From: Fibrella aquatilis
Lineage (GTDB): Bacteria > Bacteroidota > Bacteroidia > Cytophagales > Spirosomataceae
Length of the DNA: 48,321 nucleotides
Assembly (NCBI RefSeq): GCF_017353255.1
Contig: NZ_JAFMYU010000038.1
Coordinates: 1 to 48,321, forward strand
Direction: 5' to 3'
Shown here piece by piece: positions 35,939 through 44,755 of the stretch. Numbering within the stretch: position 1 is the stretch's first letter; each line of letters opens with the position of its first letter. The position numbers were made by a program, and so were the translations under genes. The notes beneath the pieces were generated by a model. The model saw nothing but the letters and a program-made list of their open reading frames with translations, did not search any database and was not told the DNA's origin.

Positions 35939-38473
35939 ATGGTTAAGTCAGCCTATACCGTCTACCTGCTTAGTCTTGTGCTGGGCCTGACCACAAGCCT
36001 GCGAACCCCCATCGACGATGGCCCCTCGCCCGCCCGGACACCCGCCCAGGAACAGGCCACGTTTCAGCTTGAACCCGGCCTGACCATTCAACTCGTGGCC
36101 GCCGAACCTATGGTGCAGGACCCCGTGGCGATGACCTTCGACGCCGACGGGCGGCTGTGGGTAGTGGAAATGCGGGGGTTCATGCCCACCATCGACGGCG
36201 AGGGTGAAAACAAACCCGTGGGCCGGGTGTCGGTGCTGGAAGACACCAACGCCGATGGGCAAATGGACCGCAGCACGGTTTATCTCGACAGCCTGATTAT
36301 GCCCCGCGCCCTGGCCCTGGTGCCCGGTGGGGTTCTGATAGCCGAAAACGGCGCACTCTGGCTCACCCAGGACCAAAACGGCGACCTGAAAGCCGACCGC
36401 AACGGCGGATCGGCCAAGACCCTGATCGACAAAGATTACGCCGGGAGCGCGCTGCCCGAACACGCCGGGAATGGCCTCTGGCGCAGCCTCGACAACCATT
36501 ATTACAACGCCAAATCGCGCTTTCGCTACCAGCTTGTAAACGGCTACTGGCAGCGTGACAGCACCGAATTTCGGGGGCAGTGGGGCCTGAGCCACGACGA
36601 CAAGGGACGGCTGTTTTACAACTACAACTGGTCGCAACTCCACGCCGACCTGGTGCCGCCCAACTACCTGAACCGCAACAAGCACCACACCGCTACCACG
36701 GGCATCGATCAGGGGCTGACCATAGACCGGCAGGTGTACCCCATCCGGCCCAACCCCGCCGTGAACCGGGGCTATATTCCCGGTACGCTGGATACGGCCG
36801 GTCGGCTGCTGGAATTTACTGCTGCCTGTTCGCCCTTTGTGTACCGGGGCACGGCCCTGCCAGCGGCCTACGCGGGCAACGTGTTTGTGTGCGAACCAGC
36901 CGGAAATCTCGTCAAACGCAACGTACTGGCCGAAAATGGGCCACTCGTCGCGGCGCAGGATCCCCATCCGGGCCGGGAGTTTCTGGCTTCGACCGACGAG
37001 CGGTTCCGGCCCGTGAGCCTGACCGAAGGACCCGACGGGGCGCTCTACATTGCCGACATCTACCGGGGACTGATTCAGCACGGGGCCTACATCACACCCT
37101 ACCTGAAAGAACAGACACTGGCCCGAAAACTGGTGCAGCCCACCAACCGGGGCCGAATCTGGCGGGTGGTTCCGCAGGGCTGGAAAGCCCCGAAAAAGCC
37201 CAAACTTACAACGGCTTCGCAGTCCGAGTTAGTGGGCTATCTGGCTAGCCCGGATGGCTGGTACCGCGACATGGCGCAGGGCTTGCTCATTGACAGAAAC
37301 GACAAAACCGCTGGCCCCGCACTGACCGTATTGGCACAAACGGGCATCCAGCCACTGGCCCGGTTCCACGCGCTCTGGACCCTGAATGGCCTGAACCTGA
37401 ATCGGCCCGACGTGCTGCTCCGGCTAGCCGCCGACCCCGACCCGCTGGTGCAAACCACGGCAATCCGGCTGTTGGAGCCATTTGCGCAGACAGATCAGTC
37501 TGTTCGGGTAAAACTGGGGCAGATGCTCACCAAACAGGCCCCCAACGCCACCGCCGAACATGCCCTGCAACTGGCTCTCTCCGCGCAGGTGCTTGACGCC
37601 AACGTGGCCCAACCCCTGCTGATGACCCTGGCCCGGCGGTATGGCGCCTCGCCGTTGATGCGCGATGCGGTAATGAGCAGCCTTCAGAACCAGGAATATG
37701 CCCTGCTGCAACGGATCCTGGCCGCACCCGACTGGCAAACTAAAACGCCAGCAAGCGAAATTTTCGTGGAAATGCTCACCACGGCTATTGTCAGAAAACA
37801 CCAGCCCGACGAGCTAACGGCCCTGCTTACCCGCCTCGATAACAACAGCGGTACGTTAACCTGGCAACAGCGGGCGGTAGTGGCTGGCTTGGCCACCGGG
37901 GCCAGCATGGGCAAATTTGCACCTGTGCTGCTAACCACCAGCCCACGTATACTGACCCAGCCAGGCCTAATCGAGCCGTCGCGGCGGGCGGCGGTGGCGG
38001 GGTTGTTTACCTGGCCAGGCCACGCCGCCGATCAGCAGGTGATGGCCAAGGCTAATTCGCTGGGTGCCGACGACCAGAAACTCTTTGCTACCGGTCGGCA
38101 ACTGTACCTCAGCACCTGCTCTGGCTGCCACGGCACCGATGGCCGGGGTATGGCCAGGTTTGCGCCGCCGCTCATTGGCTCTGACTGGGTCCTCGGCGAC
38201 GGTAAACGACTGGCCCTCATTCTCTTACACGGCATGGAAGGCCCCGTGGATGTGGCTGGCAAGGTGTACAATTCACCCGATATTCTGCCCGTGATGCCTG
38301 CCCACTCTACCCTCGACGATGCCGCTATCACCGCTATTCTGACCTACATCCGCAATGAGTGGGGCAACCAGGCAGGACCCATCGGCAAGCGCGTTGTAGG
38401 CACCACCCGCGTCACCTCCCAAGGCCGAATAGTGCCCTGGACCGCCAATGAATTGAATAAGTATGTGAAGTGA
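35939..38473 (+). CDS. PVC-type heme-binding dehydrogenase fused to HEAT repeats and cytochrome c
   Basis: This protein of about 844 residues has an N-terminal hydrophobic signal (YTVYLLSLVLGLTTSL), a beta-propeller dehydrogenase-like domain at about 50-410 (GLTIQLVAAEPMVQDPVAMTFD, then ITDERFRP-type EGPDGALYIADIYRG), a helical HEAT-like region at about 430-700, and a C-terminal cytochrome c domain with C727-x-x-C730-H731 (CSGCHGTDGRG). The last methionine ligand could be in MPAHS. It probably oxidises a sugar or sugar derivative in the periplasm and passes electrons to the respiratory chain. The ATG at 35939 is preferred to the TTG at 35927. Its TGA is inside palindrome 7. Confidence 0.85.
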   Translation: MVKSAYTVYLLSLVLGLTTSLRTPIDDGPSPARTPAQEQATFQLEPGLTIQLVAAEPMVQDPVAMTFDADGRLWVVEMRGFMPTIDGEGENKPVGRVSVLEDTNADGQMDRSTVYLDSLIMPRALALVPGGVLIAENGALWLTQDQNGDLKADRNGGSAKTLIDKDYAGSALPEHAGNGLWRSLDNHYYNAKSRFRYQLVNGYWQRDSTEFRGQWGLSHDDKGRLFYNYNWSQLHADLVPPNYLNRNKHHTATTGIDQGLTIDRQVYPIRPNPAVNRGYIPGTLDTAGRLLEFTAACSPFVYRGTALPAAYAGNVFVCEPAGNLVKRNVLAENGPLVAAQDPHPGREFLASTDERFRPVSLTEGPDGALYIADIYRGLIQHGAYITPYLKEQTLARKLVQPTNRGRIWRVVPQGWKAPKKPKLTTASQSELVGYLASPDGWYRDMAQGLLIDRNDKTAGPALTVLAQTGIQPLARFHALWTLNGLNLNRPDVLLRLAADPDPLVQTTAIRLLEPFAQTDQSVRVKLGQMLTKQAPNATAEHALQLALSAQVLDANVAQPLLMTLARRYGASPLMRDAVMSSLQNQEYALLQRILAAPDWQTKTPASEIFVEMLTTAIVRKHQPDELTALLTRLDNNSGTLTWQQRAVVAGLATGASMGKFAPVLLTTSPRILTQPGLIEPSRRAAVAGLFTWPGHAADQQVMAKANSLGADDQKLFATGRQLYLSTCSGCHGTDGRGMARFAPPLIGSDWVLGDGKRLALILLHGMEGPVDVAGKVYNSPDILPVMPAHSTLDDAAITAILTYIRNEWGNQAGPIGKRVVGTTRVTSQGRIVPWTANELNKYVK

Positions 38474-38587
38474 TTTACGATGTACGAATTACGAATTACG
38501 ATTTATTGCTGTCGCACTCTTTTGCTGTAGAGCAAACCCATGCGACAGCAATAAATCGTAATTCGTAATTCGTACATCGTAAATCAC
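38470..38587. repeat. long palindrome 7, 47-bp perfect arms
   Basis: Bases 38470-38516 and 38541-38587 are exact reverse complements over 47 nt, separated by 24 nt that contain a further TTTGCT / AGCAAA stem. The arm has the word TTTACGATGTACGAATTACG, related to palindrome 2. The left arm starts one base before the TGA (38471-38473) of the dehydrogenase gene; the right arm ends 18 nt before the next ATG. It is the longest perfect stem in the window. Confidence 0.97.
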
Positions 38588-38605
38588 TTTTATCTCCATT
38601 TCCAT

Positions 38606-39670
38606 ATGAATCGACGCAACTTTATACAACGTTCGGGTGCCGGGGTACTGATGCTGGCCTTGCCCGACTTGCCTCGTTTGCCTCAGTTGGCGGTGGGTGT
38701 GCCCATGGGCGTAGTGGTGCATTCGTACTGGGCACGCTGGAATTCAAAAGTGGTCAGTACGGCCTACCCGGCTTTCACCAACGCGCTGGAGTTGCTCGAC
38801 CATTGCCATCAGATTGGGGCGGGTGGGGTGCAGGTGGTGGTCAACGGCTGGTCGGATGCGTTTGCCCGCAGTGTACGCGACCGGCGCGAAAAGCTGGGCA
38901 TGTACCTCGAAGGCTCCATCAGCGTACCTAAAAAAGCCGACGACGTAGCCGCGTTTGAGCGGGACGTGATCCGGGCTAAAGAAGCCGGGGCACAGATTCT
39001 GCGGACAGTCTGCTCGTCGGGGCGGCGATACGAAATTTTGCATTCGCCAGAGGCGTTTGTGGCCATGAGACAGGCCGCCCTGACGTCGCTGCAACTGGCC
39101 GAACCCGTATTGCGGAAGCACGGGGTCAGGCTGGCGGTGGAAAACCACAAAGACTGGCGGGCACCGGAACTAGTGGCCATACTGAAACAACTCGACAGTG
39201 AATGGATTGGCGTCACGCTCGACTTCGGCAACAGCATGGCCCTGCTTGAGGACCCCATGACGGTGGTGCAGACCCTGGCCCCGTACGTGTTTAGCACCCA
39301 CGTGAAAGATATGGCCGTGGAAGACTACGCCGACGGGTTTCTGCTGTCGGAAGTGCCGCTGGGCGAGGGCCTGCTCGACCTGCCGAAAATGGCGGCGGTT
39401 TGCAAACAGCACAACCCGGCGGTGACGTTCAGCCTGGAAATGATCACCCGCGACCCGCTGGAGGTTCCCTGCCTGACTCCCGACTACTGGGCTACCTTCG
39501 GCGATTTGCCCGCCACCGAACTGGCCTGGATGCTGCATACCGCCAGGCAGCATAAACCCGCCCCGCCCCTACCCCGAACCACGCCCCTAAGCCCCGAAAA
39601 CCGGCTGGCGCTGGAGGAGAAAAACATCGTGTCGTGCTTAGCCTACAGCCGGGGGCGACTTGAAAAATGA
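38606..39670 (+). CDS. Tat-exported TIM-barrel sugar isomerase/epimerase family protein
   Basis: This 354-residue protein begins MNRRNFIQRSGAGVLMLALP, a twin-arginine signal, and then has an AP-endonuclease-2/xylose-isomerase-like TIM barrel. Likely metal ligands are E in RLAVENH, D in GVTLDFGN, H in VFSTHVKD and E in FSLEMI. It probably isomerises, epimerises or lyses a sugar derivative outside the cytoplasm. Exported members of this family occur with Gfo/Idh/MocA oxidoreductases in Bacteroidota, as here (43286). It follows the PVC-type dehydrogenase across palindrome 7. Confidence 0.82.
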   Translation: MNRRNFIQRSGAGVLMLALPDLPRLPQLAVGVPMGVVVHSYWARWNSKVVSTAYPAFTNALELLDHCHQIGAGGVQVVVNGWSDAFARSVRDRREKLGMYLEGSISVPKKADDVAAFERDVIRAKEAGAQILRTVCSSGRRYEILHSPEAFVAMRQAALTSLQLAEPVLRKHGVRLAVENHKDWRAPELVAILKQLDSEWIGVTLDFGNSMALLEDPMTVVQTLAPYVFSTHVKDMAVEDYADGFLLSEVPLGEGLLDLPKMAAVCKQHNPAVTFSLEMITRDPLEVPCLTPDYWATFGDLPATELAWMLHTARQHKPAPPLPRTTPLSPENRLALEEKNIVSCLAYSRGRLEK

Positions 39671-39700
39671 GTTTGTGGTTTCTATTTACAAGATGAACTG

Positions 39701-39815
39701 TTCGTGCCGTAGGTACGCGACTACCCCGCCGCCTATGTTGTGGCGTACCTACGGCACGCTATGTTCTCGCGGGAGCACTTCCTCTGCTACAAACATGTCG
39801 TACCTACGGCACGAA
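39701..39815. repeat. three-copy inverted repeat CGTGCCGTAGGTACG
   Basis: CGTGCCGTAGGTACG occurs at 39703-39717 and twice inverted at 39744-39758 and 39799-39813; the outer pair is perfect over 17 bp (TTCGTGCCGTAGGTACG). Either inverted copy can pair with the first, so two mutually exclusive hairpins are possible. The element fills most of the 184-bp gap before the SDR gene and differs in style from the word-based palindromes. Confidence 0.85.
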
Positions 39816-39854
39816 TAGCCCCGGCGTAACAACTGAAAACAGAAAACTTTTTTT

Positions 39855-40640
39855 ATGTCTGACCAACCTTTACCTGGTATTAAGCAATTTGATTTGAGCG
39901 GGCGGGCCGCCATCATCACGGGCGGTTCCAAAGGGCTGGGCCTGGCCATGGCGGCGGGGTTGGCCTCGGCGGGTGCCCGCGTCATGCTGGTGAACCGCAA
40001 TGCTGAGGAAGGTGCTCAGGCTGCAACCGAACTGGGCCGCACCTATGGCGTAGAGGCTCTTTCATTTGCCGCCGACATCACTGATCAGGCCCAGACCGAA
40101 GCCATGGCGCAGGCCGCAATGGACGCATTCGGGCAGATCGACATCCTTATCAACAGTGCCGGCATCAACATCCGGGGGGCCATTGACGCCGTTTCGCCCG
40201 CCGATTTCACCAGCGTTATGAACGTAAACGTAAACGGCACCTGGCTATGTTGCCGGGCCGTGACGCCGTTTATGAAAAAGGCAAACGGGGGCAAGATCAT
40301 CAACATGGCCAGCACCCTGGGCGTGGTGGGCCTGGCCAACCGAACGCCCTATACAGCCAGCAAAGGGGCCGTAGTGCAGTTGACCCGCGCCCTTGGGCTG
40401 GAACTGGCTCCGTTCCACATCAACGTTAACGCCATTTGCCCCGGCCCATTTTTGACCGAAATGAACCTGCCCATTGCCCATACCGAGGAGTCGAAACAAT
40501 TTATTGTGGGGGCCACCGCGCTGGGCCGCTGGGGCGAACTGCACGAAATTCAGGGGGCCGCCATCTTTCTCGCCAGCGACGCCGCCAGCTTCATGGTAGG
40601 CTCACTACTCACCGTAGACGGAGGCTGGACAGCAAGGTAG
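39855..40640 (+). CDS. short-chain dehydrogenase/reductase
   Basis: This 261-residue cytoplasmic NAD(P)-dependent oxidoreductase has the SDR dinucleotide motif TGGSKGLG at 22-29, NSAG near 98, catalytic S153, Y166 and K170 (YTASK), and a PGPFLTEMN segment. The overall pattern is close to gluconate 5-dehydrogenase/2-deoxy-gluconate dehydrogenase type enzymes. Together with the ACS-type MFS transporter just downstream it suggests uptake and reduction or oxidation of a sugar acid. Substrate not proven. The stop is followed after 4 nt by palindrome 9. Confidence 0.88.
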   Translation: MSDQPLPGIKQFDLSGRAAIITGGSKGLGLAMAAGLASAGARVMLVNRNAEEGAQAATELGRTYGVEALSFAADITDQAQTEAMAQAAMDAFGQIDILINSAGINIRGAIDAVSPADFTSVMNVNVNGTWLCCRAVTPFMKKANGGKIINMASTLGVVGLANRTPYTASKGAVVQLTRALGLELAPFHINVNAICPGPFLTEMNLPIAHTEESKQFIVGATALGRWGELHEIQGAAIFLASDAASFMVGSLLTVDGGWTAR

Positions 40641-40644
40641 AAAA

Positions 40645-40717
40645 TGGTTTGTAGTTAGTGGTTGCTTCGCGCTTGTGGCCCTTCGACAAGCTCGAAGCAA
40701 CCACTAACTACAAACCA
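40645..40717. repeat. long palindrome 9, 25-bp perfect arms with REP-like core
   Basis: Bases 40645-40669 and 40693-40717 are exact reverse complements (word GGTTTGTAGTTAGTGGTTG). The 23-nt loop contains CCCTTCGACAAGCTC, which resembles a widespread REP-like sequence. It begins 4 nt after the SDR stop and ends 21 nt before the transporter ATG. Confidence 0.93.
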
Positions 40718-40738
40718 CCAACCACAAAACTCCCCCCT

Positions 40739-42022
40739 ATGAAACCTACCCGCGTTCGGTATGGCATGTTGTTTCTGGTGTTCGTCAACGTGGTGATCAA
40801 CTACCTTGACCGGGCTAACCTGTCGGTGGCGGCCACCACGATGAGCGGCGATTTGCAGCTGTCGCCGGCGCAATTGGGGTGGGTGTTTTCGGCCTTTGGC
40901 TGGTCCTATGCGCTGCTCCAGATTCCGGGTGGTCTCATCGCCGACCGGTTCAGTCCCCGTATACTCTACGCATTTTGCCTCGTCACCTGGTCACTCGTTA
41001 CGGTAGGTCAGGGTTTTGTGCGGGGGTTTACGGCCTTGTTTGGGTTGCGGCTGGCTACTGGTGCATTCGAGGCACCCTCCTACCCCATGAATAACCGGAT
41101 TGTTACGAGCTGGTTTCCCGACAATGAACGCGCTTCGGCCATTGCGCTCTACGTATCGGGGCAGTTCATTGGCCTGGCGTTTCTGACACCCGTGCTGACT
41201 ATGATTCAGGTCAATGCGGGCTGGAAAGGACTGTTTATTGCCACGGGCGGCATTGGCGTAGTGTGGGGCGTGCTTTGGTATCTGCTCTACCGCGATCCCC
41301 TCGATCACTCCACGGTGAATGCCGCCGAGCTGGCTCACATCGAGTCGGGAGGGGGTTTGTTTCGAAAGAAAGAGCCGCAACCGGGGCAGACGTCGATGCG
41401 GCCGGGCCACGCTTGGCAGTGGGCCAACGTGAAGCAGGTATTTGCCAGCCGGACACTATGGGGCGTGTTTATCGGGCAGTTTGCCGTCAACGGGAGTCTG
41501 TGGTTTTTTCTGACCTGGTTTCCTACCTACCTGGTCAAGTACCGGGGTCTCGATTTTATCAAATCGGGCTATCTGGCTTCGGTGCCTTTTCTGGCTGCCT
41601 GCGCCGGACTGCTGCTGTCGGGCTTTATTTCTGACCGGCTAGTGCGGCAGGGAACGTCGGTGGAGGTGGCCCGGAAAACGCCCATTATTTCGGGACTACT
41701 GCTGTCGATGAGCATTATCGGGGCCAACTACACCAACGACACGACGCTCATTATTTTCTTTTTGGCGCTGGCCTTTTTCGGATCGGGCATGGCCCTCATC
41801 TCGTGGGTGTTCGTGTCTATACTATCGCCAAAAAACCTGATCGGCCTCACGGGCGGCGTGTTCAACTTCATGGGCAATCTGGCCTCTATCGTGGTCCCCA
41901 TCGTAATTGGCTACCTGGCCAAAGACGGCGATTTCAAACCTGCTCTGGTGTTTATAGGGGTCTTGGGTTTGCTGGGTGCGTCGTCGTATATTCTCTTGGT
42001 AGGGAAAATCAGAAGACAGTAA
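40739..42022 (+). CDS. MFS transporter, ACS (anion:cation symporter) family
   Basis: This 427-residue inner-membrane protein has about twelve helices and the MFS signature GGLIADRFSPR after TM2, preceded by INYLDRANLSVAA in TM1, which is characteristic of the anion:cation symporter group that takes up hexuronates, glucarate, galactonate or similar sugar acids. The central loop (DHSTVNAAELAHIESGGG) fits the family. The frame is open from 40658 across palindrome 9, but the ATG at 40739 is the family start. It converges with the mutarotase gene, whose stop is 22 bp away, with no hairpin between. Confidence 0.88.
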   Translation: MKPTRVRYGMLFLVFVNVVINYLDRANLSVAATTMSGDLQLSPAQLGWVFSAFGWSYALLQIPGGLIADRFSPRILYAFCLVTWSLVTVGQGFVRGFTALFGLRLATGAFEAPSYPMNNRIVTSWFPDNERASAIALYVSGQFIGLAFLTPVLTMIQVNAGWKGLFIATGGIGVVWGVLWYLLYRDPLDHSTVNAAELAHIESGGGLFRKKEPQPGQTSMRPGHAWQWANVKQVFASRTLWGVFIGQFAVNGSLWFFLTWFPTYLVKYRGLDFIKSGYLASVPFLAACAGLLLSGFISDRLVRQGTSVEVARKTPIISGLLLSMSIIGANYTNDTTLIIFFLALAFFGSGMALISWVFVSILSPKNLIGLTGGVFNFMGNLASIVVPIVIGYLAKDGDFKPALVFIGVLGLLGASSYILLVGKIRRQ

Positions 42023-42044
42023 ACAGAAGACTACCTTCCAACGA

Positions 42045-43163
42045 TTACTTCACCGAAAACTGGTACACTGTTGTGCTTTTGAAAACCTGCCCCGGGCGGA
42101 GCGTGGTGGTGGGGAAGGTGGGTTGATTGGGTGAATCGGGGAAGTGCTGCGTTTCCAGGCAGATACCAAAACGGCGGGTATACGGCACGCCTTCCGGCCC
42201 GCGCTGACTGCCGTTGAGGTGGTTGGCAGTGTAGATCTGCACAGCCGGTTCGGTGGTGTACATCGTGAGCACTCGGCCGCTTGGTGGGTCGTAGACAGTG
42301 GCCCCCAGCTTCAGTTTCGGCGACTTGTCGGTGAACACCCAGCAGTGGTCATAGCCGTATCCATAGCTGATCTGTACGTCGGTGGTGTCGTTGATGCGGG
42401 TGCCAATGGGCGTGGGTTTGGTGAAGTCGAAGGGGGTGCCTGCCACGGGCCTTAGCTCGCCGGTTGGGATCTGGGCTTTGGTGGTGGGCAGAAACCGGTC
42501 GGCGCTGATCATCAGTTCCTTGTTCAGCACGTCGCGCTGCTGACCGCTTAGGTTGAAATACGTGTGATTCGTCAGGTTTATCACGGTCGATTTATTTGTA
42601 GTGGCCTGATAATCAATGCGCAGTGCGTTGTTTTTCTGTAAGATGTACGTCACCGTCACGGCCAGCGTACCAGGGTAGCCTTCCTCGCCATCGGGCGAGG
42701 TGTAGCGCAACGTCAGGGCCGGTTCGGGGCCGTTGGTGGGGGTAGCAGCCCACAGTTTCTGGTTAAACCCGACCTTTCCACCGTGAATATGGTTGCCACC
42801 ATTGTTAATGGCCAGGGTATAGTCGGTGCCGTCGAGCGTGAATTTGCCCCCCGCAATCCGGTTCCCAAACCGACCAATAATTGGCCCTAGGCTAGACGGG
42901 GCTTTGAGGTAATCGGCCAAGGAGGACAGCCCCAGCACCACGTTTGCCTGTTTGCCGGTGCGGTCGGGTGCGGTGAGGGCTACCAGGAAGCCGCCGTAAT
43001 TGGTAATCTTCGCTTCCATTCCCGCCGCGTTGCGCAACGTGAAGAGGTGGGCTTCGCGGCCATCGGGCAGCGTACCAAAAAGGGCCTGCTCAATGCCGGC
43101 CTTCGGGCGCACCATGGCCAGCAGTGCCATGACCAGCAGCAGAGAAAAGATGGTATGTTTCAT
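42045..43163 (-). CDS. galM: exported aldose 1-epimerase
   Basis: This protein of about 372 residues interconverts the alpha and beta anomers of aldoses such as galactose or glucose. The N-terminus MKHTIFSLLLVMALLAMV is a signal peptide, so it should act in the periplasm. Substrate residues are in place: NGGNHIHGGKVGFNQKLW, the second histidine in NLTNHTYFNLSG, GYGYDHCW and the catalytic glutamate in GICLETQHFPDSPNQ. The upstream TTG at 43202 is unlikely; the ATG at 43163 starts the signal peptide. It diverges from the oxidoreductase gene with 122 bp between the two starts. Confidence 0.9.
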   Translation of the reverse strand: MKHTIFSLLLVMALLAMVRPKAGIEQALFGTLPDGREAHLFTLRNAAGMEAKITNYGGFLVALTAPDRTGKQANVVLGLSSLADYLKAPSSLGPIIGRFGNRIAGGKFTLDGTDYTLAINNGGNHIHGGKVGFNQKLWAATPTNGPEPALTLRYTSPDGEEGYPGTLAVTVTYILQKNNALRIDYQATTNKSTVINLTNHTYFNLSGQQRDVLNKELMISADRFLPTTKAQIPTGELRPVAGTPFDFTKPTPIGTRINDTTDVQISYGYGYDHCWVFTDKSPKLKLGATVYDPPSGRVLTMYTTEPAVQIYTANHLNGSQRGPEGVPYTRRFGICLETQHFPDSPNQPTFPTTTLRPGQVFKSTTVYQFSVK

Positions 43164-43285
43164 AGCAGGTAAGTTAGCAAATCCCTTCCCTACATCCTGC
43201 AAAGAGTATCTGGCAGGGCTACAAGTGCTTTTTATTGAAAGCTACTAGCCCACTACTCGTCGGCGTTTCCAAACCCTTTCTCGCT

Positions 43286-44677
43286 ATGCATTCGTTCAAC
43301 ATCAACCGTCGCCGTTTCATGCAGGGAGCCTCGGCAACGCTCGCTCTTTCGGCCCTGGGTGCTCACGGGATGGACCTTGTCAACCCACCAACGCCGTATC
43401 GGGTGGGCCTTATCGGCACGGGCTGGTATGGCAAAAGCGATCTCTTCCGGCTCATTCAGGTGGCCCCCGTGGAGGTGGTTGCCCTTTGCGACGTTGACAA
43501 GAATATGCTGGCCGACGCGGCTAAGCTGGTCAGCCAACGCCAAAAATCGGGCAAGACACCGCTGCTCTACGGCGACTATCGCAAGATGCTGGCCGACAAC
43601 AAGTTAGACATTGTGCTCATTGGCACGCCCGACCACTGGCACGCCCTGCAAACCATCGACGCCATCAAGTCGGGAGCCAACGTCTATGTGCAGAAGCCCA
43701 TCAGCGTCGACGTGATGGAGGGCGAAGCGATGGTGGCGGCGGCGCGCAAATACAACAAAGTGGTACAGGTGGGAACGCAGCGCAAGAGCACGCCCCACCT
43801 CATCGACGCCAAAAAGAATATCGTAGAAGCGGGTCTGCTGGGCAAGATCCACCACGTTGAAATGTGCTGCTACTACTCTATGCGGGCTAATGGCAACCCC
43901 GCTGTGCAGCCCGTGCCCGACTTCCTAGACTACGAGATGTGGACTGGCCCCGCTCCCCTGCGTCCCTACGACGGCATCCCACACGTGCGCTGGTGGCGGA
44001 CTTTCAACGAATACGGCAACGGCATCATCGGCGATATGTGCGTTCATATGCTCGACACCGTTCGCTGGATGCTGAAGCTGGGCTGGCCTAAGCGCGTCAG
44101 CTCAACGGGAGGCATTTATGTGCAAAAAGATGGCAAATCGAACATCTCAGATACCCAGTCGGCGCTGTTTGAATACGACGACCTCAACTGCGTCTGGCAA
44201 CACCGGTCGTGGGGTACGCCCAACAACCCCGACTACCCCTGGTCGTTTACGATTTATGGCGACAAAGGCACGCTTTGGGGCAGCACTATGCAGTGCGATT
44301 TTGTCCCCCTTGGCGACACCGGGCCTACCAAAGGGGCCAAAATCCACAAAGATGTGGTCTACGAAAAAGAGAAGTATCCCGAAGACCTCACCGAACCTAC
44401 CAACCCCAAAATAGAACTGAACGCCGCCCCCGCCACCCGGCTCCACATGCTCAATTTCCTGGGGGCCATCGAAAACGGCGGTCGGCCCGTGGCCGATATC
44501 GAAGAGGGGCACATTTCTACGGCCAGCTGCATTTTGGCCAACCTGTCGATGAAACTGGGGCGTCCGCTGATTTATGACCCCATCAAACGCGAAGTGGTAG
44601 GCGACCGCGAAGCCACCGCCCTGCTGGAACGCCCCTACCGCACCCCCTGGAAACACCCTCATCCTGGTCGGGTTTAG
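43286..44677 (+). CDS. Tat-exported Gfo/Idh/MocA family oxidoreductase
   Basis: This protein of about 463 residues begins with a twin-arginine signal (NINRRRFMQGASATLAL). The Rossmann motif GLIGTGWYGKS near 51, the DKNM segment, the catalytic-lysine motif VQKPISVDV and the GDMCVHMLDT histidine place it in the Gfo/Idh/MocA family of sugar oxidoreductases, with a long C-terminal domain of the Bacteroidota kind. It probably oxidises or reduces a sugar or glycoside with tightly bound NAD(P) outside the cytoplasm. The ATG at 43286 is preferred over the TTG at 43235. The last two codons and the TAG lie in palindrome 10. Confidence 0.87.
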   Translation: MHSFNINRRRFMQGASATLALSALGAHGMDLVNPPTPYRVGLIGTGWYGKSDLFRLIQVAPVEVVALCDVDKNMLADAAKLVSQRQKSGKTPLLYGDYRKMLADNKLDIVLIGTPDHWHALQTIDAIKSGANVYVQKPISVDVMEGEAMVAAARKYNKVVQVGTQRKSTPHLIDAKKNIVEAGLLGKIHHVEMCCYYSMRANGNPAVQPVPDFLDYEMWTGPAPLRPYDGIPHVRWWRTFNEYGNGIIGDMCVHMLDTVRWMLKLGWPKRVSSTGGIYVQKDGKSNISDTQSALFEYDDLNCVWQHRSWGTPNNPDYPWSFTIYGDKGTLWGSTMQCDFVPLGDTGPTKGAKIHKDVVYEKEKYPEDLTEPTNPKIELNAAPATRLHMLNFLGAIENGGRPVADIEEGHISTASCILANLSMKLGRPLIYDPIKREVVGDREATALLERPYRTPWKHPHPGRV

Positions 44678-44746
44678 GGGTTTGTAGTTGGCTGACGCAA
44701 GTGGCTTCGCGCCACTTGCGTCAGCCAACTACAAACCCCTAAACCC
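44670..44746. repeat. long palindrome 10, 36-bp perfect arms, tight loop
   Basis: Bases 44670-44705 and 44711-44746 are exact reverse complements over 36 nt with a 5-nt loop (TTCGC). The arm includes GGTTTGTAGTTGGCTGACGC, combining words of palindromes 9 and 6. It lies between convergent genes: the upstream stop (44675-44677) is inside the left arm and the facing TPR gene stops 9 nt beyond the right arm. Here it could end transcription from either side, though no T-tract is present. Confidence 0.97.
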
Positions 44747-44755
44747 TAAATACCC

